Assembly (NCBI GenBank): GCA_903871775.1
Contig: CAIQIA010000014.1
Span: 1-64,000, forward strand
Reading direction: 5' to 3'
Length of the DNA stretch: 64,000 bases
From: an uncultured cyanobacterium
GTDB lineage: Bacteria; Cyanobacteriota; Cyanobacteriia; PCC-6307; Cyanobiaceae
In this document: one piece after another, positions 18,536-25,583 of the stretch
Layout: every line of letters begins with the position of its first letter
Numbering within the stretch: position 1 is the first letter of the stretch
Translations under genes and position numbers: made by a program
Notes under the pieces: generated by a model
Databases searched by the model: none
The model's input: only the letters and a program-made list of their open reading frames with translations
What the model was told of the DNA's origin: nothing

Positions 18536-19792
18536 ATGGCGCGGCGCATCTACCACGATCCCCTGCACGGCCCGATCGAACTCGACAGCGCCCGGCCCGA
18601 GGAGGCGATGGCCATGGCGCTCATCGACGCCCCCCCCTTCCAGCGGCTGCGCCGCATCCGCCAGCTGGGCCCGGCGTTCCTGACCTTCCACGGCGCCGAA
18701 TCCAGCCGCTTCACCCACTCCCTGGGGGTGCTGCAGCTGGCCCGCCGGGCCCTCACCCACCTGGAACGGCAGCTGCCCGACCTGGCCGCCCATCGGGGGC
18801 TGCTGCTGGGGGCCGCCCTGCTGCATGACGTGGGCCACGGGCCCCTCAGCCACAGCGGCGAGGCGATGTTCGGGCTGCACCACGAAGCCTGGTCAGCCCG
18901 CCTGATCCGTGAGGAGGCCAGCCTGCGGGACCCCCTCGAGGCCGTGGCCCCCGGCACCGCCGGGGCCGTGGCCGCCCTGCTGGAGACGGGGGAGGCCCCC
19001 CACCCCGCCGTGGGGGCCCTGGTGAGCAGCCAGCTCGACTGCGACCGTCTCGACTACCTGCGCCGGGATGGCTACGCCACCGGCATGGCCTACGGCCAGC
19101 TGGACCTCGACCGCCTGATCGCCGCCCTGATCGTGGCCCCCGACGGTCAGCTGGCCATCCATCCGCGGGGACGCACGGCCGCCGAGCACTACCTGGTGCT
19201 GCGCTCGCTGATGTACGGCAGTGTCTACAACCACCGGCTGAACGTGGTGGGCAACTGGCTGCTCGAGTGGATCGTGCGGCTGGCCCGCCGGCTGGGCCCG
19301 GGGCAGGTGCCGGCGGACGCGGTGATGGGCCGCTGGCTGTGGGAGCCCGACAGCCTCGGGCCCGAGAGCTTTCTGGCCAACGACGACGTGCGCACCGGCT
19401 ACCACCTGCTGCGCTGGCGCGAGGAGGCGCCGCCCCCCCTGGCGGACCTCTGCCGCCGGCTGATCGACCGGGATCTGCTGCAGGCCACCGATGTGGCCTC
19501 CCTGCCCGCCGGCCAGCGGCTGGAGGCCCTGGCCCTGGCCCAGCGCCTCTGCCAGCAGGCCGGTCTCGACCCTGAACTGACCTGCGGCCTGCGGGAACGG
19601 CGGGTGACGGGCTACAGCCCCTACGTGGGCGGCCTGCGGCTCTGGGATGGCCATCGCCTGCAGGCCCTCGAGCAGGTGTCGCCCCTGGTGGACAGCCTCA
19701 GCCGGCCGCGGGAGCTGGCCTGGCTGCTGCATCCGCGGCCGGTGAGCCGGGAGCTGCGACGGCAGCTGGCGGCAGCAGACCCTCGGCCCTGA
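18536..19792 (+). CDS. HD-domain phosphohydrolase (SAMHD1/dGTPase-like)
   Basis: 418 residues. The HD metal site is visible as SSRFTHSLGVLQLARRA (His near 55) and LLHDVGHGPLSHSGE (about 95-109). A later Asp lies in QLDCDRLDYLRRDGYATG (about 165-180), and YNHRLNVVGNWLLEW follows. This pattern matches deoxynucleotide triphosphohydrolase-like proteins that are common in cyanobacteria, though activity is not proven. It starts 4 bases after the ctpA stop, so it is probably co-transcribed. Its last 95 bases overlap the HAD phosphatase gene on the other strand. Confidence 0.87.
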   Translation: MARRIYHDPLHGPIELDSARPEEAMAMALIDAPPFQRLRRIRQLGPAFLTFHGAESSRFTHSLGVLQLARRALTHLERQLPDLAAHRGLLLGAALLHDVGHGPLSHSGEAMFGLHHEAWSARLIREEASLRDPLEAVAPGTAGAVAALLETGEAPHPAVGALVSSQLDCDRLDYLRRDGYATGMAYGQLDLDRLIAALIVAPDGQLAIHPRGRTAAEHYLVLRSLMYGSVYNHRLNVVGNWLLEWIVRLARRLGPGQVPADAVMGRWLWEPDSLGPESFLANDDVRTGYHLLRWREEAPPPLADLCRRLIDRDLLQATDVASLPAGQRLEALALAQRLCQQAGLDPELTCGLRERRVTGYSPYVGGLRLWDGHRLQALEQVSPLVDSLSRPRELAWLLHPRPVSRELRRQLAAADPRP

Positions 19793-20411
19793 GCACGTTG
19801 GCCACATCGTCGAAATCGTTCCAGCGATGGTGGTGGATGCCCCGTTCCGACAGCCAGTCGCAGAGGGGCTCGCGGGCAAAGACCAGATCGGCGACCCGGG
19901 CCATGCCCAGGTCGGTGATCGAATCGCCGATCACCACCCGCCGCCCGCGGCCGTAGCGGTCCAGCACCCGGGCCTTGGCCACCAGTTCCTGGCCGTCGCT
20001 CCAGGGGGACGCGAACTCCAACCCGCCGCCGGCCGCCGCCTCCACCTGCGCCGCCACCAGCGCATGCAGCCGCCCCCGATGGGGCCCCAGCACCCGCTCC
20101 ACGAGGGGCTCGAGCCCGCCGGACACCAGCACGAAGGGGATGCCGCCCTGGTCGAGGGCATCGAGAAACGGCAGAAAGCCGGGCCTGGGGCTGAAGCGGT
20201 CCATGTGGGCCTCCATCGCCGCCAGATCCGGGGGGCCGAGGCCGGCGGCCAGCTGGGCCATGGCCTCGCGCAGATTGAGTTCAAAGGCGAACAGCTGGCG
20301 CTTCAGCCGCCCCCAGAGCTCGGGGGCCACCGCCCCGGCCACGGCATCAAAGCTGTCCTCGCGGGTGACCGTGCCGTCGAAGTCGCAGAACACGGTGGCC
20401 GGGGGATGCAC
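19698..20411 (-). CDS. MtnX-like HAD-IB phosphatase
   Basis: 237 residues, GTG start. Motif I FCDFDGTVTREDSFD is at the N terminus, motif II is VLVSGGLEP near 97, a Lys is in ELVAKARVLD and motif IV GDSITDLGMARVADLVFA near 165. This resembles MtnX, the phosphatase of split-pathway methionine salvage, but related HAD-IB enzymes act on other phosphates. The C terminus after about residue 210 is an Ala/Pro-rich low-complexity tail overprinted on the end of the HD gene. It is divergent from minC across 48 bases. Confidence 0.82.
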   Translation of the reverse strand: MHPPATVFCDFDGTVTREDSFDAVAGAVAPELWGRLKRQLFAFELNLREAMAQLAAGLGPPDLAAMEAHMDRFSPRPGFLPFLDALDQGGIPFVLVSGGLEPLVERVLGPHRGRLHALVAAQVEAAAGGGLEFASPWSDGQELVAKARVLDRYGRGRRVVIGDSITDLGMARVADLVFAREPLCDWLSERGIHHHRWNDFDDVANVLRAEGLLPPAAVAAPGSPAADAAARPAPAAG

Positions 20412-20459
20412 GGGCGCAGGGGCGGCAGAGGCCTATCTTCACGCCGCTGCCCCAAGCCG

Positions 20460-21161
20460 ATGGTCGCCCGTTTTCACGCCGCTCCCCCGGGGGGACTGCA
20501 TCGGCTGTCGCTGGGGCGGGCCGCCGAGGCCAACGGCGACCTGGCCAGCAGCGTTGACCATGCCCTGGGGGCCGAGCCGCCGGCGGGGCCGCTGCGGCTC
20601 GAGAGCCACGACTGGCGGCTGACGCAGGCCGATCTGACCCTGCTGGAGGGCCGCCTCAACCGGGCCGGTCTGGTGCTCGATGCGCTGGTGGCCGACGACG
20701 GCCTCACCCGGGTGGCGGCGACGGCCCGGGGCTGGCCGCTGCTGCCGATGGCGGCGGCCCCGGCGGAACCACCCCCGCGGGATCTGCTGATCCACCGAGG
20801 CACCCTGCGGGCGGGCGAACACCTCGATGCCGAGGGGGCCGTGCTGGTGGTGGGGGATGTCAACCCCGGGGCCCGGGTCAGCGCCGGCGGCGACGTGCTC
20901 GTGTTCGGGCGGCTGCGGGGCATCGCCCATGCCGGCCGGGACGGTGCCCGGGACGCCCGCATCGTGGCGCTGCAGCTGCGGCCCCTGCAGCTGCGCATCG
21001 CCGCCGCCGTGGCCCGCGGCCCCGAAGACACGCCCGCCGAGGGTCAGGCCGAAGAGGCGACCCTGGTGGATGGCGAAATCCGCATCCGGCCGGCCCGGCT
21101 GGGGCTGCCGATCACGGCCGGACCAGCCCCAACCCCCCCAGCAGGCCGGCAACGGCCATGA
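20460..21161 (+). CDS. minC: Septum site-determining protein MinC
   Basis: 233 residues from ATG 20460. The C-terminal domain is a right-handed beta-helix with the family motif TLRAGEHLDAEGAVLVVGDV and GGDVLVFGRLRGIAHAG (about 120-165). The last part (ALQLRPLQLRIA ... PARL) also fits MinC. MinC inhibits FtsZ polymerisation away from mid-cell, recruited by MinD. The final ~16 residues (PAPTPPAGRQRP) overlap the convergent transporter gene. Unlike the compact min loci of related picocyanobacteria, minD starts 2.2 kb away, beyond three minus-strand genes. Confidence 0.9.
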   Translation: MVARFHAAPPGGLHRLSLGRAAEANGDLASSVDHALGAEPPAGPLRLESHDWRLTQADLTLLEGRLNRAGLVLDALVADDGLTRVAATARGWPLLPMAAAPAEPPPRDLLIHRGTLRAGEHLDAEGAVLVVGDVNPGARVSAGGDVLVFGRLRGIAHAGRDGARDARIVALQLRPLQLRIAAAVARGPEDTPAEGQAEEATLVDGEIRIRPARLGLPITAGPAPTPPAGRQRP

Positions 21162-21684
21162 ACCAGAGGGGTGACACCCGGGTGAAGAGCATCAGTCCAC
21201 AGGCCACCAGCGAGATCAGCAGCGCCACCGGGCCGTGGTCGGCGGTTCTGATCACCGTCACCCCCACCGAGAACAGGATCCCCAGGGTGATGGGGCCCAG
21301 ACCCTTTTCGAAGGCCACCCGCACGGGGGCATCCCGCAGCCGGTTCCAGTTCAGCACCGCCAGCACCATCACCAGGGTCGACGGCAGCAGCACCGCCACC
21401 TCGGCGGCGACGGCGGTCAGCAGGGCCCAGGCCGGCCCGTGGCGCCAGCCGGCCCCCAGCCCCAGGAGGCCCACGATCATCGAGCTGGGGCCCGGCGCCG
21501 CTTCGGCGAGGGCGTAGAGGTCCACGAACTGGCGGGCCGTGATCCAGTGGTAGGTGTCGACCGCCAGATGGTGGTACTCCTGCAGCAGGGTGTTGCCACC
21601 GCCCAGGGAAAAGAGCGACAGGCGCAGGAACGTGCCCACCACCTGCAGCAGGGTCTGCCAGGGGGTCGGATCGGCGGGGGTCAT
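21112..21684 (-). CDS. chrA: Chromate-transporter (ChrA/CHR) family half-protein, second gene
   Basis: 190 residues with about six hydrophobic segments. The CHR half-domain signature is FLRLSLFSLGGGNTLLQEYH near residue 18, and AEAAPGPSSMIVGLLG is near 60. Full ChrA proteins have two such halves. Here the halves are separate genes that overlap as ATGA at 21681-21684 and presumably assemble as a heterodimer. Substrate (chromate, sulfate or another anion) cannot be read from the sequence. Its 3' end overlaps minC by 50 bases. Confidence 0.88.
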   Translation of the reverse strand: MTPADPTPWQTLLQVVGTFLRLSLFSLGGGNTLLQEYHHLAVDTYHWITARQFVDLYALAEAAPGPSSMIVGLLGLGAGWRHGPAWALLTAVAAEVAVLLPSTLVMVLAVLNWNRLRDAPVRVAFEKGLGPITLGILFSVGVTVIRTADHGPVALLISLVACGLMLFTRVSPLWFMAVAGLLGGLGLVRP

Positions 21685-22253
21685 GGGGTGCCTCCGGCCC
21701 CCTGGCGGGGCCAGTAGAGGAGCATCGCCAGCGGACCGAGCACCAGCACCACCGGAATCAGCGACAGGTGCAGGCCCTGGAGCGCCACGAAGGTGACGAG
21801 CGCCAGCAGCAGGGCCAGGGGGTCCCGGCGGTAGGTGCGCAGGATGCGGAAGCCCATCGACAGGGCCAGGCCGGCGGCGGCGGCCACCACCCCCAGCAGC
21901 ACCCGGTCGACGGCGGGGATGGCATGCACCTGGAAATAGACCACCCCCAGCAGCAGCAGCAGGGCGAAGGGCACCAGCAGCATGCCGGCCACCGCCGCCA
22001 CCGCCCCCGCCAGCCCCCGGAACCAGGCCCCCACATAGACGGCCATGTTGATCTGGTTGGGGCCCGGGAACAGGCGCGCCACCGTCAGGCCGGTGAGGAA
22101 GCTCTCCTCGCTGAGCCAGGCCCGCTGATCCACGATGATCCGCTGGCTCCAGGCGCTCAGCCCGCCGCCGAAGGCCGACAGGGCCACCTGCAGCATGCCG
22201 CCGAAGAGCGCCCGCAGGCCGGGGGGCTGGGGGATCGGGGCTGCGTCGCGCAT
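21681..22253 (-). CDS. chrA: Chromate-transporter (ChrA/CHR) family half-protein, first gene
   Basis: 190 residues, the partner of the next gene. The CHR motif MLQVALSAFGGGLSAWSQR is at about 20-38 and the signature VARLFPGPNQINMAVYVG at about 58-75, followed by hydrophobic segments. The ATG start is at 22253. It lies 10 bases downstream of the phospholipase-D-like gene, so these three minus-strand genes form a small operon inserted inside the min region. Confidence 0.88.
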   Translation of the reverse strand: MRDAAPIPQPPGLRALFGGMLQVALSAFGGGLSAWSQRIIVDQRAWLSEESFLTGLTVARLFPGPNQINMAVYVGAWFRGLAGAVAAVAGMLLVPFALLLLLGVVYFQVHAIPAVDRVLLGVVAAAAGLALSMGFRILRTYRRDPLALLLALVTFVALQGLHLSLIPVVLVLGPLAMLLYWPRQGAGGTP

Positions 22254-22263
22254 GGGTCAGCCC

Positions 22264-23271
22264 TCAGTCGTGGATGAAGTGGGGGTCCGGCGGCAGCTCG
22301 CCCTCCTCGTGCAGCGCCGGATCGAGGGGATCAGGGGCGCTGAAGGGGTGGGCGGCGTGCCAGTCGTCGTGGAAGAGCTCGCAGCAGCGGGCGATCACCT
22401 CGGGGGCATCGGTCTCGATGCCGAGCTCGCGGCGCAGATCGAAGGCGCTGCGGTCGATGTTCATCGAACCGATCAACGCCGAACGGCGGTCGACGACGAT
22501 CAGCTTGGCGTGGAGCTTGAGGTGTTTCTGGCGCCGCACCTTCACCCCGCCCCGCTCAAGCAGCCGCAGGCTCGAGAACGTGTCGTAGATGTCCCAGTCC
22601 GAGATGCCGTGCTTGCCGCCGCAGAGCACATGCACGCTGGCCCCCCGCTCGCGGGCCTGCAGCAACCGGTCAAGGATGACGGCATCCACGAACTTGGGGT
22701 GCTGCACGAGCAGCTCGTCGCGGGCGCCGTCGATCAGGCGGGCCATCTGGCCGCGGCTGTGGCGACTGCTCCAGACCAGGCCCACCTCGAGATCCGGGTC
22801 GAACTCCGCCCGCTGCCAGTCGGCCTCGAAGCCTGCGATGACCTGCTGCACCGCCGCCGGAGAGCTGGTGACGATGCCGTAGTCGCGGGTCTCGCTGAAG
22901 TACTTGTCGGCCAGGTTGAAGGTGGCGATCAGGGCCTCGCGGCCGTCGATCACCATCGATTTCTCGTGGGTGACCGCAAAGGCTTCGCTGGTCCAGCGGA
23001 CGTCGATGCCGTGCTCCTGAAGCTGGGTGAAGACCGCGTCGTTCCAGCGATCACCACCGGAGGTGTGGGGATTGAGCATCACCCGCACGCCCACGCCGCG
23101 ATCGTGGGCCCGCAGCAGGGCCTGCTGCACCGGCTCAGACTGCAGCTTGAACTGCTTGAGCAGCAGGCCGGTGGTGGCGGCGTCGATCAGGGCGAGCACC
23201 GCCTCGACGCCGTCGTCGGGCATCACCAGGAGCCTCTGCCGGTGCCCGCGGCTGTCGCATCCGGTGGTCAT
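22264..23271 (-). CDS. Phospholipase D-like (HKD) family protein
   Basis: 335 residues from ATG 23271 (MTTGCDSRG). Two HxKx4D motifs are present: HEKSMVIDGREALIATFNL (about 130) and HAKLIVVDRRSALIGSMNID (about 260), the paired half-sites of the PLD active site. Cardiolipin synthases have the same arrangement but longer membrane N termini, absent here. A soluble phosphodiesterase, lipase or nuclease is therefore as likely. No signal peptide is visible. It is divergent from minD across 118 bases. Confidence 0.87.
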   Translation of the reverse strand: MTTGCDSRGHRQRLLVMPDDGVEAVLALIDAATTGLLLKQFKLQSEPVQQALLRAHDRGVGVRVMLNPHTSGGDRWNDAVFTQLQEHGIDVRWTSEAFAVTHEKSMVIDGREALIATFNLADKYFSETRDYGIVTSSPAAVQQVIAGFEADWQRAEFDPDLEVGLVWSSRHSRGQMARLIDGARDELLVQHPKFVDAVILDRLLQARERGASVHVLCGGKHGISDWDIYDTFSSLRLLERGGVKVRRQKHLKLHAKLIVVDRRSALIGSMNIDRSAFDLRRELGIETDAPEVIARCCELFHDDWHAAHPFSAPDPLDPALHEEGELPPDPHFIHD

Positions 23272-23389
23272 GGGGTCGTGGGGGGGGCCGATGGTGCCTC
23301 CAGGATGGCGCGACGACGGCCCCTGGGAGTAAGTTCGGCCCCGGTCCAGCGCCCACCCCCGGGCAGGCCGCGCCGCTGACTCCCCGACC

Positions 23390-24205
23390 GTGAGCTCCAC
23401 TCCACGCACCATTCTCATCTGCTCGGGCAAGGGCGGTGTGGGCAAGACGACCCTCACCGCCAATCTGGGCATCGCCCTCGCCGGCGAGGGCGTCCGCACG
23501 GCGGTGCTGGATGCCGATTTCGGCCTGCGCAACCTCGATCTGCTGCTGGGTCTCGAGAACCGCATCGTCTACACGGCCCAGGAGGTGCTCTCGGGCACCT
23601 GCCGGCTGGAGCAGGCCATGGTGAAGCACAAGCAGGTGCCCAACCTGTCGCTGCTGCCGGCGGGCAATCCGCGCATGCTCGACTGGCTCAAGCCCGACGA
23701 CATGAAGCGCATCGTCGAGCTGATCAAGCCCCAGGTCGATGTGATTCTCATCGATGCGCCGGCCGGCATTGAAGACGGCTTCCGCAACGCCGCCGCCGCC
23801 GCCGAGGAGGCGATCGTGATCACCACCCCCGAGGTGTCGGCGGTGCGGGATGCCGACCGGGTGGTGGGGCTGCTGCAGAGCCAGGGCATCAGCCCCGTGG
23901 CCCTGGTGCTCAACCGGGTGCGGCCGAAGATGATGGCCAACCAGGAGATGCTCGGCGTCAGCGATGTCACCGACATCCTCGCCCTGCCGCTGCTGGGCCT
24001 CGTGCTCGAGGACGAGCAGGTGATCGTGAGCACCAACAAGGGCGAACCGCTCACCCTGAACGGCACCCGTTCGCCGGCGGCCCAGGCTTACCGGAACATC
24101 GCCAAGCGCCTGCGGGGGGAGGAGATTCCGGTGCCTGACCCCAGCGAGCTCAACCGGGGCTTCCGGGCCCGGGTCCGCGACCTCATGAACAAGCGCATCT
24201 TCTGA
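23390..24205 (+). CDS. minD: Septum site-determining ATPase MinD
   Basis: 271 residues with a GTG start. The deviant Walker A ICSGKGGVGKTTLTANLG is at about 10-27 and the switch/Walker B VILIDAPAGIEDGF near 119. The amphipathic C-terminal membrane-targeting helix is FRARVRDLMNKRIF. MinD-ATP binds membrane and recruits MinC or MinE to position the division site. minE follows after three bases. No minC precedes it directly in this genome. Confidence 0.97.
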   Translation: MSSTPRTILICSGKGGVGKTTLTANLGIALAGEGVRTAVLDADFGLRNLDLLLGLENRIVYTAQEVLSGTCRLEQAMVKHKQVPNLSLLPAGNPRMLDWLKPDDMKRIVELIKPQVDVILIDAPAGIEDGFRNAAAAAEEAIVITTPEVSAVRDADRVVGLLQSQGISPVALVLNRVRPKMMANQEMLGVSDVTDILALPLLGLVLEDEQVIVSTNKGEPLTLNGTRSPAAQAYRNIAKRLRGEEIPVPDPSELNRGFRARVRDLMNKRIF

Positions 24206-24208
24206 GCC

Positions 24209-24505
24209 ATGACCATGCGTGACCTCTTCGACCGCCTGGTCGGCCGCAGCCCCGCCAGCGCCTCCACGGCCAAGGCCCGCCTGCAGCTCGTGCTCGCCCA
24301 CGACCGGGCCGACCTCAACCCCGAACTGCTGGAGCAGATGCGCCGCGAGATCCTGGCGGTGGTGCAGAAATACGTCGAGCTCGACCTGGAAGGCGGTGAT
24401 GTGAGCCTCGAGACCGAGGAGCGCACCACGGCCCTGGTGGCCAACCTGCCGATCCGGCGGGTGCGGGATTCCGCGCTGCAGTTGCTGGCCAGGGGGGAAT
24501 CCTGA
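24209..24505 (+). CDS. minE: Cell division topological specificity factor MinE
   Basis: 98 residues. The N-terminal MinD-activating segment is [20 protein letters not shown] (about 19-38). It is followed by [20 protein letters not shown], which matches the dimerisation region of MinE. MinE stimulates MinD ATPase and drives its pole-to-pole movement. It is separated from minD by three bases. Confidence 0.95.
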   Translation: MTMRDLFDRLVGRSPASASTAKARLQLVLAHDRADLNPELLEQMRREILAVVQKYVELDLEGGDVSLETEERTTALVANLPIRRVRDSALQLLARGES

Positions 24506-24527
24506 GCAGGCAGCCTCCGGTCCTGCC

Positions 24528-24776
24528 TTGATCGCCTCTCCCCATCCCGCCCCCACCCCTGAGCCATGTCCGCAGGGCCCGTTCACACCGGCTCAGCTCC
24601 AGGTGCTCGAGTTGCTGCTGAGGGGCTGGACGAACGGGCGGGCCGCCGGACAACTGCAGCTGTCGGTGCGCACGGTCGAGAGTCACGTGCAGGCGATGCT
24701 GCGACGCAGCGGTACCCACAACCGCACGGAGCTCGTGAGCTGGTGGCTGCAGGGGGCAGCGGTAGATTTGGGCTGA
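24528..24776 (+). CDS. Minimal LuxR/GerE-type helix-turn-helix protein
   Basis: 82 residues with a TTG start at 24528, 22 bases after minE. After a Pro-rich N terminus, residues about 19-75 form a LuxR-type DNA-binding domain. It has FTPAQLQVLELLLRGWTNGR, then VRTVESHVQAMLRRSGTHNR with the recognition helix, then TELVSWWLQ. There is no receiver or ligand domain, so it is either a stand-alone DNA binder or needs a partner. It may be read through from minDE; whether it regulates division genes is unknown. Confidence 0.7.
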   Translation: MIASPHPAPTPEPCPQGPFTPAQLQVLELLLRGWTNGRAAGQLQLSVRTVESHVQAMLRRSGTHNRTELVSWWLQGAAVDLG

Positions 24777-24792
24777 TTCCGTCAGGGGTCGT

Positions 24793-24864
24793 GCCGGCTT
24801 AGCTCAGTGGTAGAGCAGCGCTTTTGTAAAGCGAAGGCCATCGGTTCAAATCCGTTAGCCGGCT
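24793..24864 (+). tRNA. tRNA-Thr (TGT)
   Basis: A 72-base cloverleaf. The acceptor gccggct pairs with agccggc (24857-24863). The anticodon loop tttgtaa has anticodon TGT at 24825-24827, the T loop is ttcaaat and the discriminator is T24864. The last ten bases overlap the stop codon region of ktrA on the opposite strand, so the ktrA stop TAA lies in the tRNA's T arm/acceptor junction. Confidence 0.95.
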
Positions 24865-25583
24865 TTCTGGTAGGCACCTCGGGCCCCTGGGATCTGGCCC
24901 AGGGCATCGTTCGTGCCCATCAGCACGAGAAGATCCCCCTGCTGCAGCATCAGGTCGGCAGGGGGGTTGACGGTGAGGCCCTGGTCGGGACCAGCCGCCA
25001 GAACGGTCACCCCCCAACGGGGCCTGAGATCCAGCTCGGCGAGGGTGCGGCCGACAAAGGCCTGCGGCACCCGACGCTCCTCGATCGCATGGCGCCCGTC
25101 GAGTCGCAGGCGTTCCAGCAGGCCCGGCCGCGCCAGCTCGCTGCCCAGGCGCAGGCCCTCCTGCCGGGAGGGGAAGACCACCAGGTCGGCCCCCAGCCGC
25201 TCCAGCATCGTCTGATGCAGCTGACTGCTGGCCCGGGCGATCACCCGCCTCACGCGGCTGCCGCTGGCCACCCGGGCGATGAGGGTGGCGGTGACGCTCA
25301 CCTCGATGGGGCTGCCGATGGCCACCACCACCGTGGGCATGTCGAGCACCCCGGCCTCCCGCAGGGATTCCTCATCGGTGCAATCGGCCACCCGGGCCTC
25401 GAGGGCGGGATCCCGCAGCAGCAGCTGAGCGATGGCCCTCTCACTGGCGTCGACGGCCAGCAGCGGCACGCCGGCCTCGATCAGCTCTTCACACACGGCC
25501 GCCCCGAACCGGCCCAGCCCGATGACGGCATATCCGGCATCGGCGTCATCACGCCACCAGGAGGACTGCGGGGTCGTGGTCAC
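24855..25583 (-). CDS. ktrA: Potassium uptake regulatory subunit KtrA (TrkA-N/TrkA-C)
   Basis: 242 residues, GTG start. The Rossmann RCK domain begins with YAVIGLGRFGAAVCEEL (GxGxxG about 20-25) and includes VDASERA and the region VVVAIGSPIEVSVTATLIAR. The TrkA-C domain is about 160-235 (VGRTLAELDLRPRWGVTVLA ... GDLLVLMG). It forms the cytoplasmic nucleotide-gated ring on KtrB. Its start overlaps the ktrB stop as GTGA, so translation is coupled. The C terminus is encoded partly inside the tRNA-Thr gene on the other strand. Confidence 0.93.
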   Translation of the reverse strand: MTTTPQSSWWRDDADAGYAVIGLGRFGAAVCEELIEAGVPLLAVDASERAIAQLLLRDPALEARVADCTDEESLREAGVLDMPTVVVAIGSPIEVSVTATLIARVASGSRVRRVIARASSQLHQTMLERLGADLVVFPSRQEGLRLGSELARPGLLERLRLDGRHAIEERRVPQAFVGRTLAELDLRPRWGVTVLAAGPDQGLTVNPPADLMLQQGDLLVLMGTNDALGQIPGARGAYQKAG

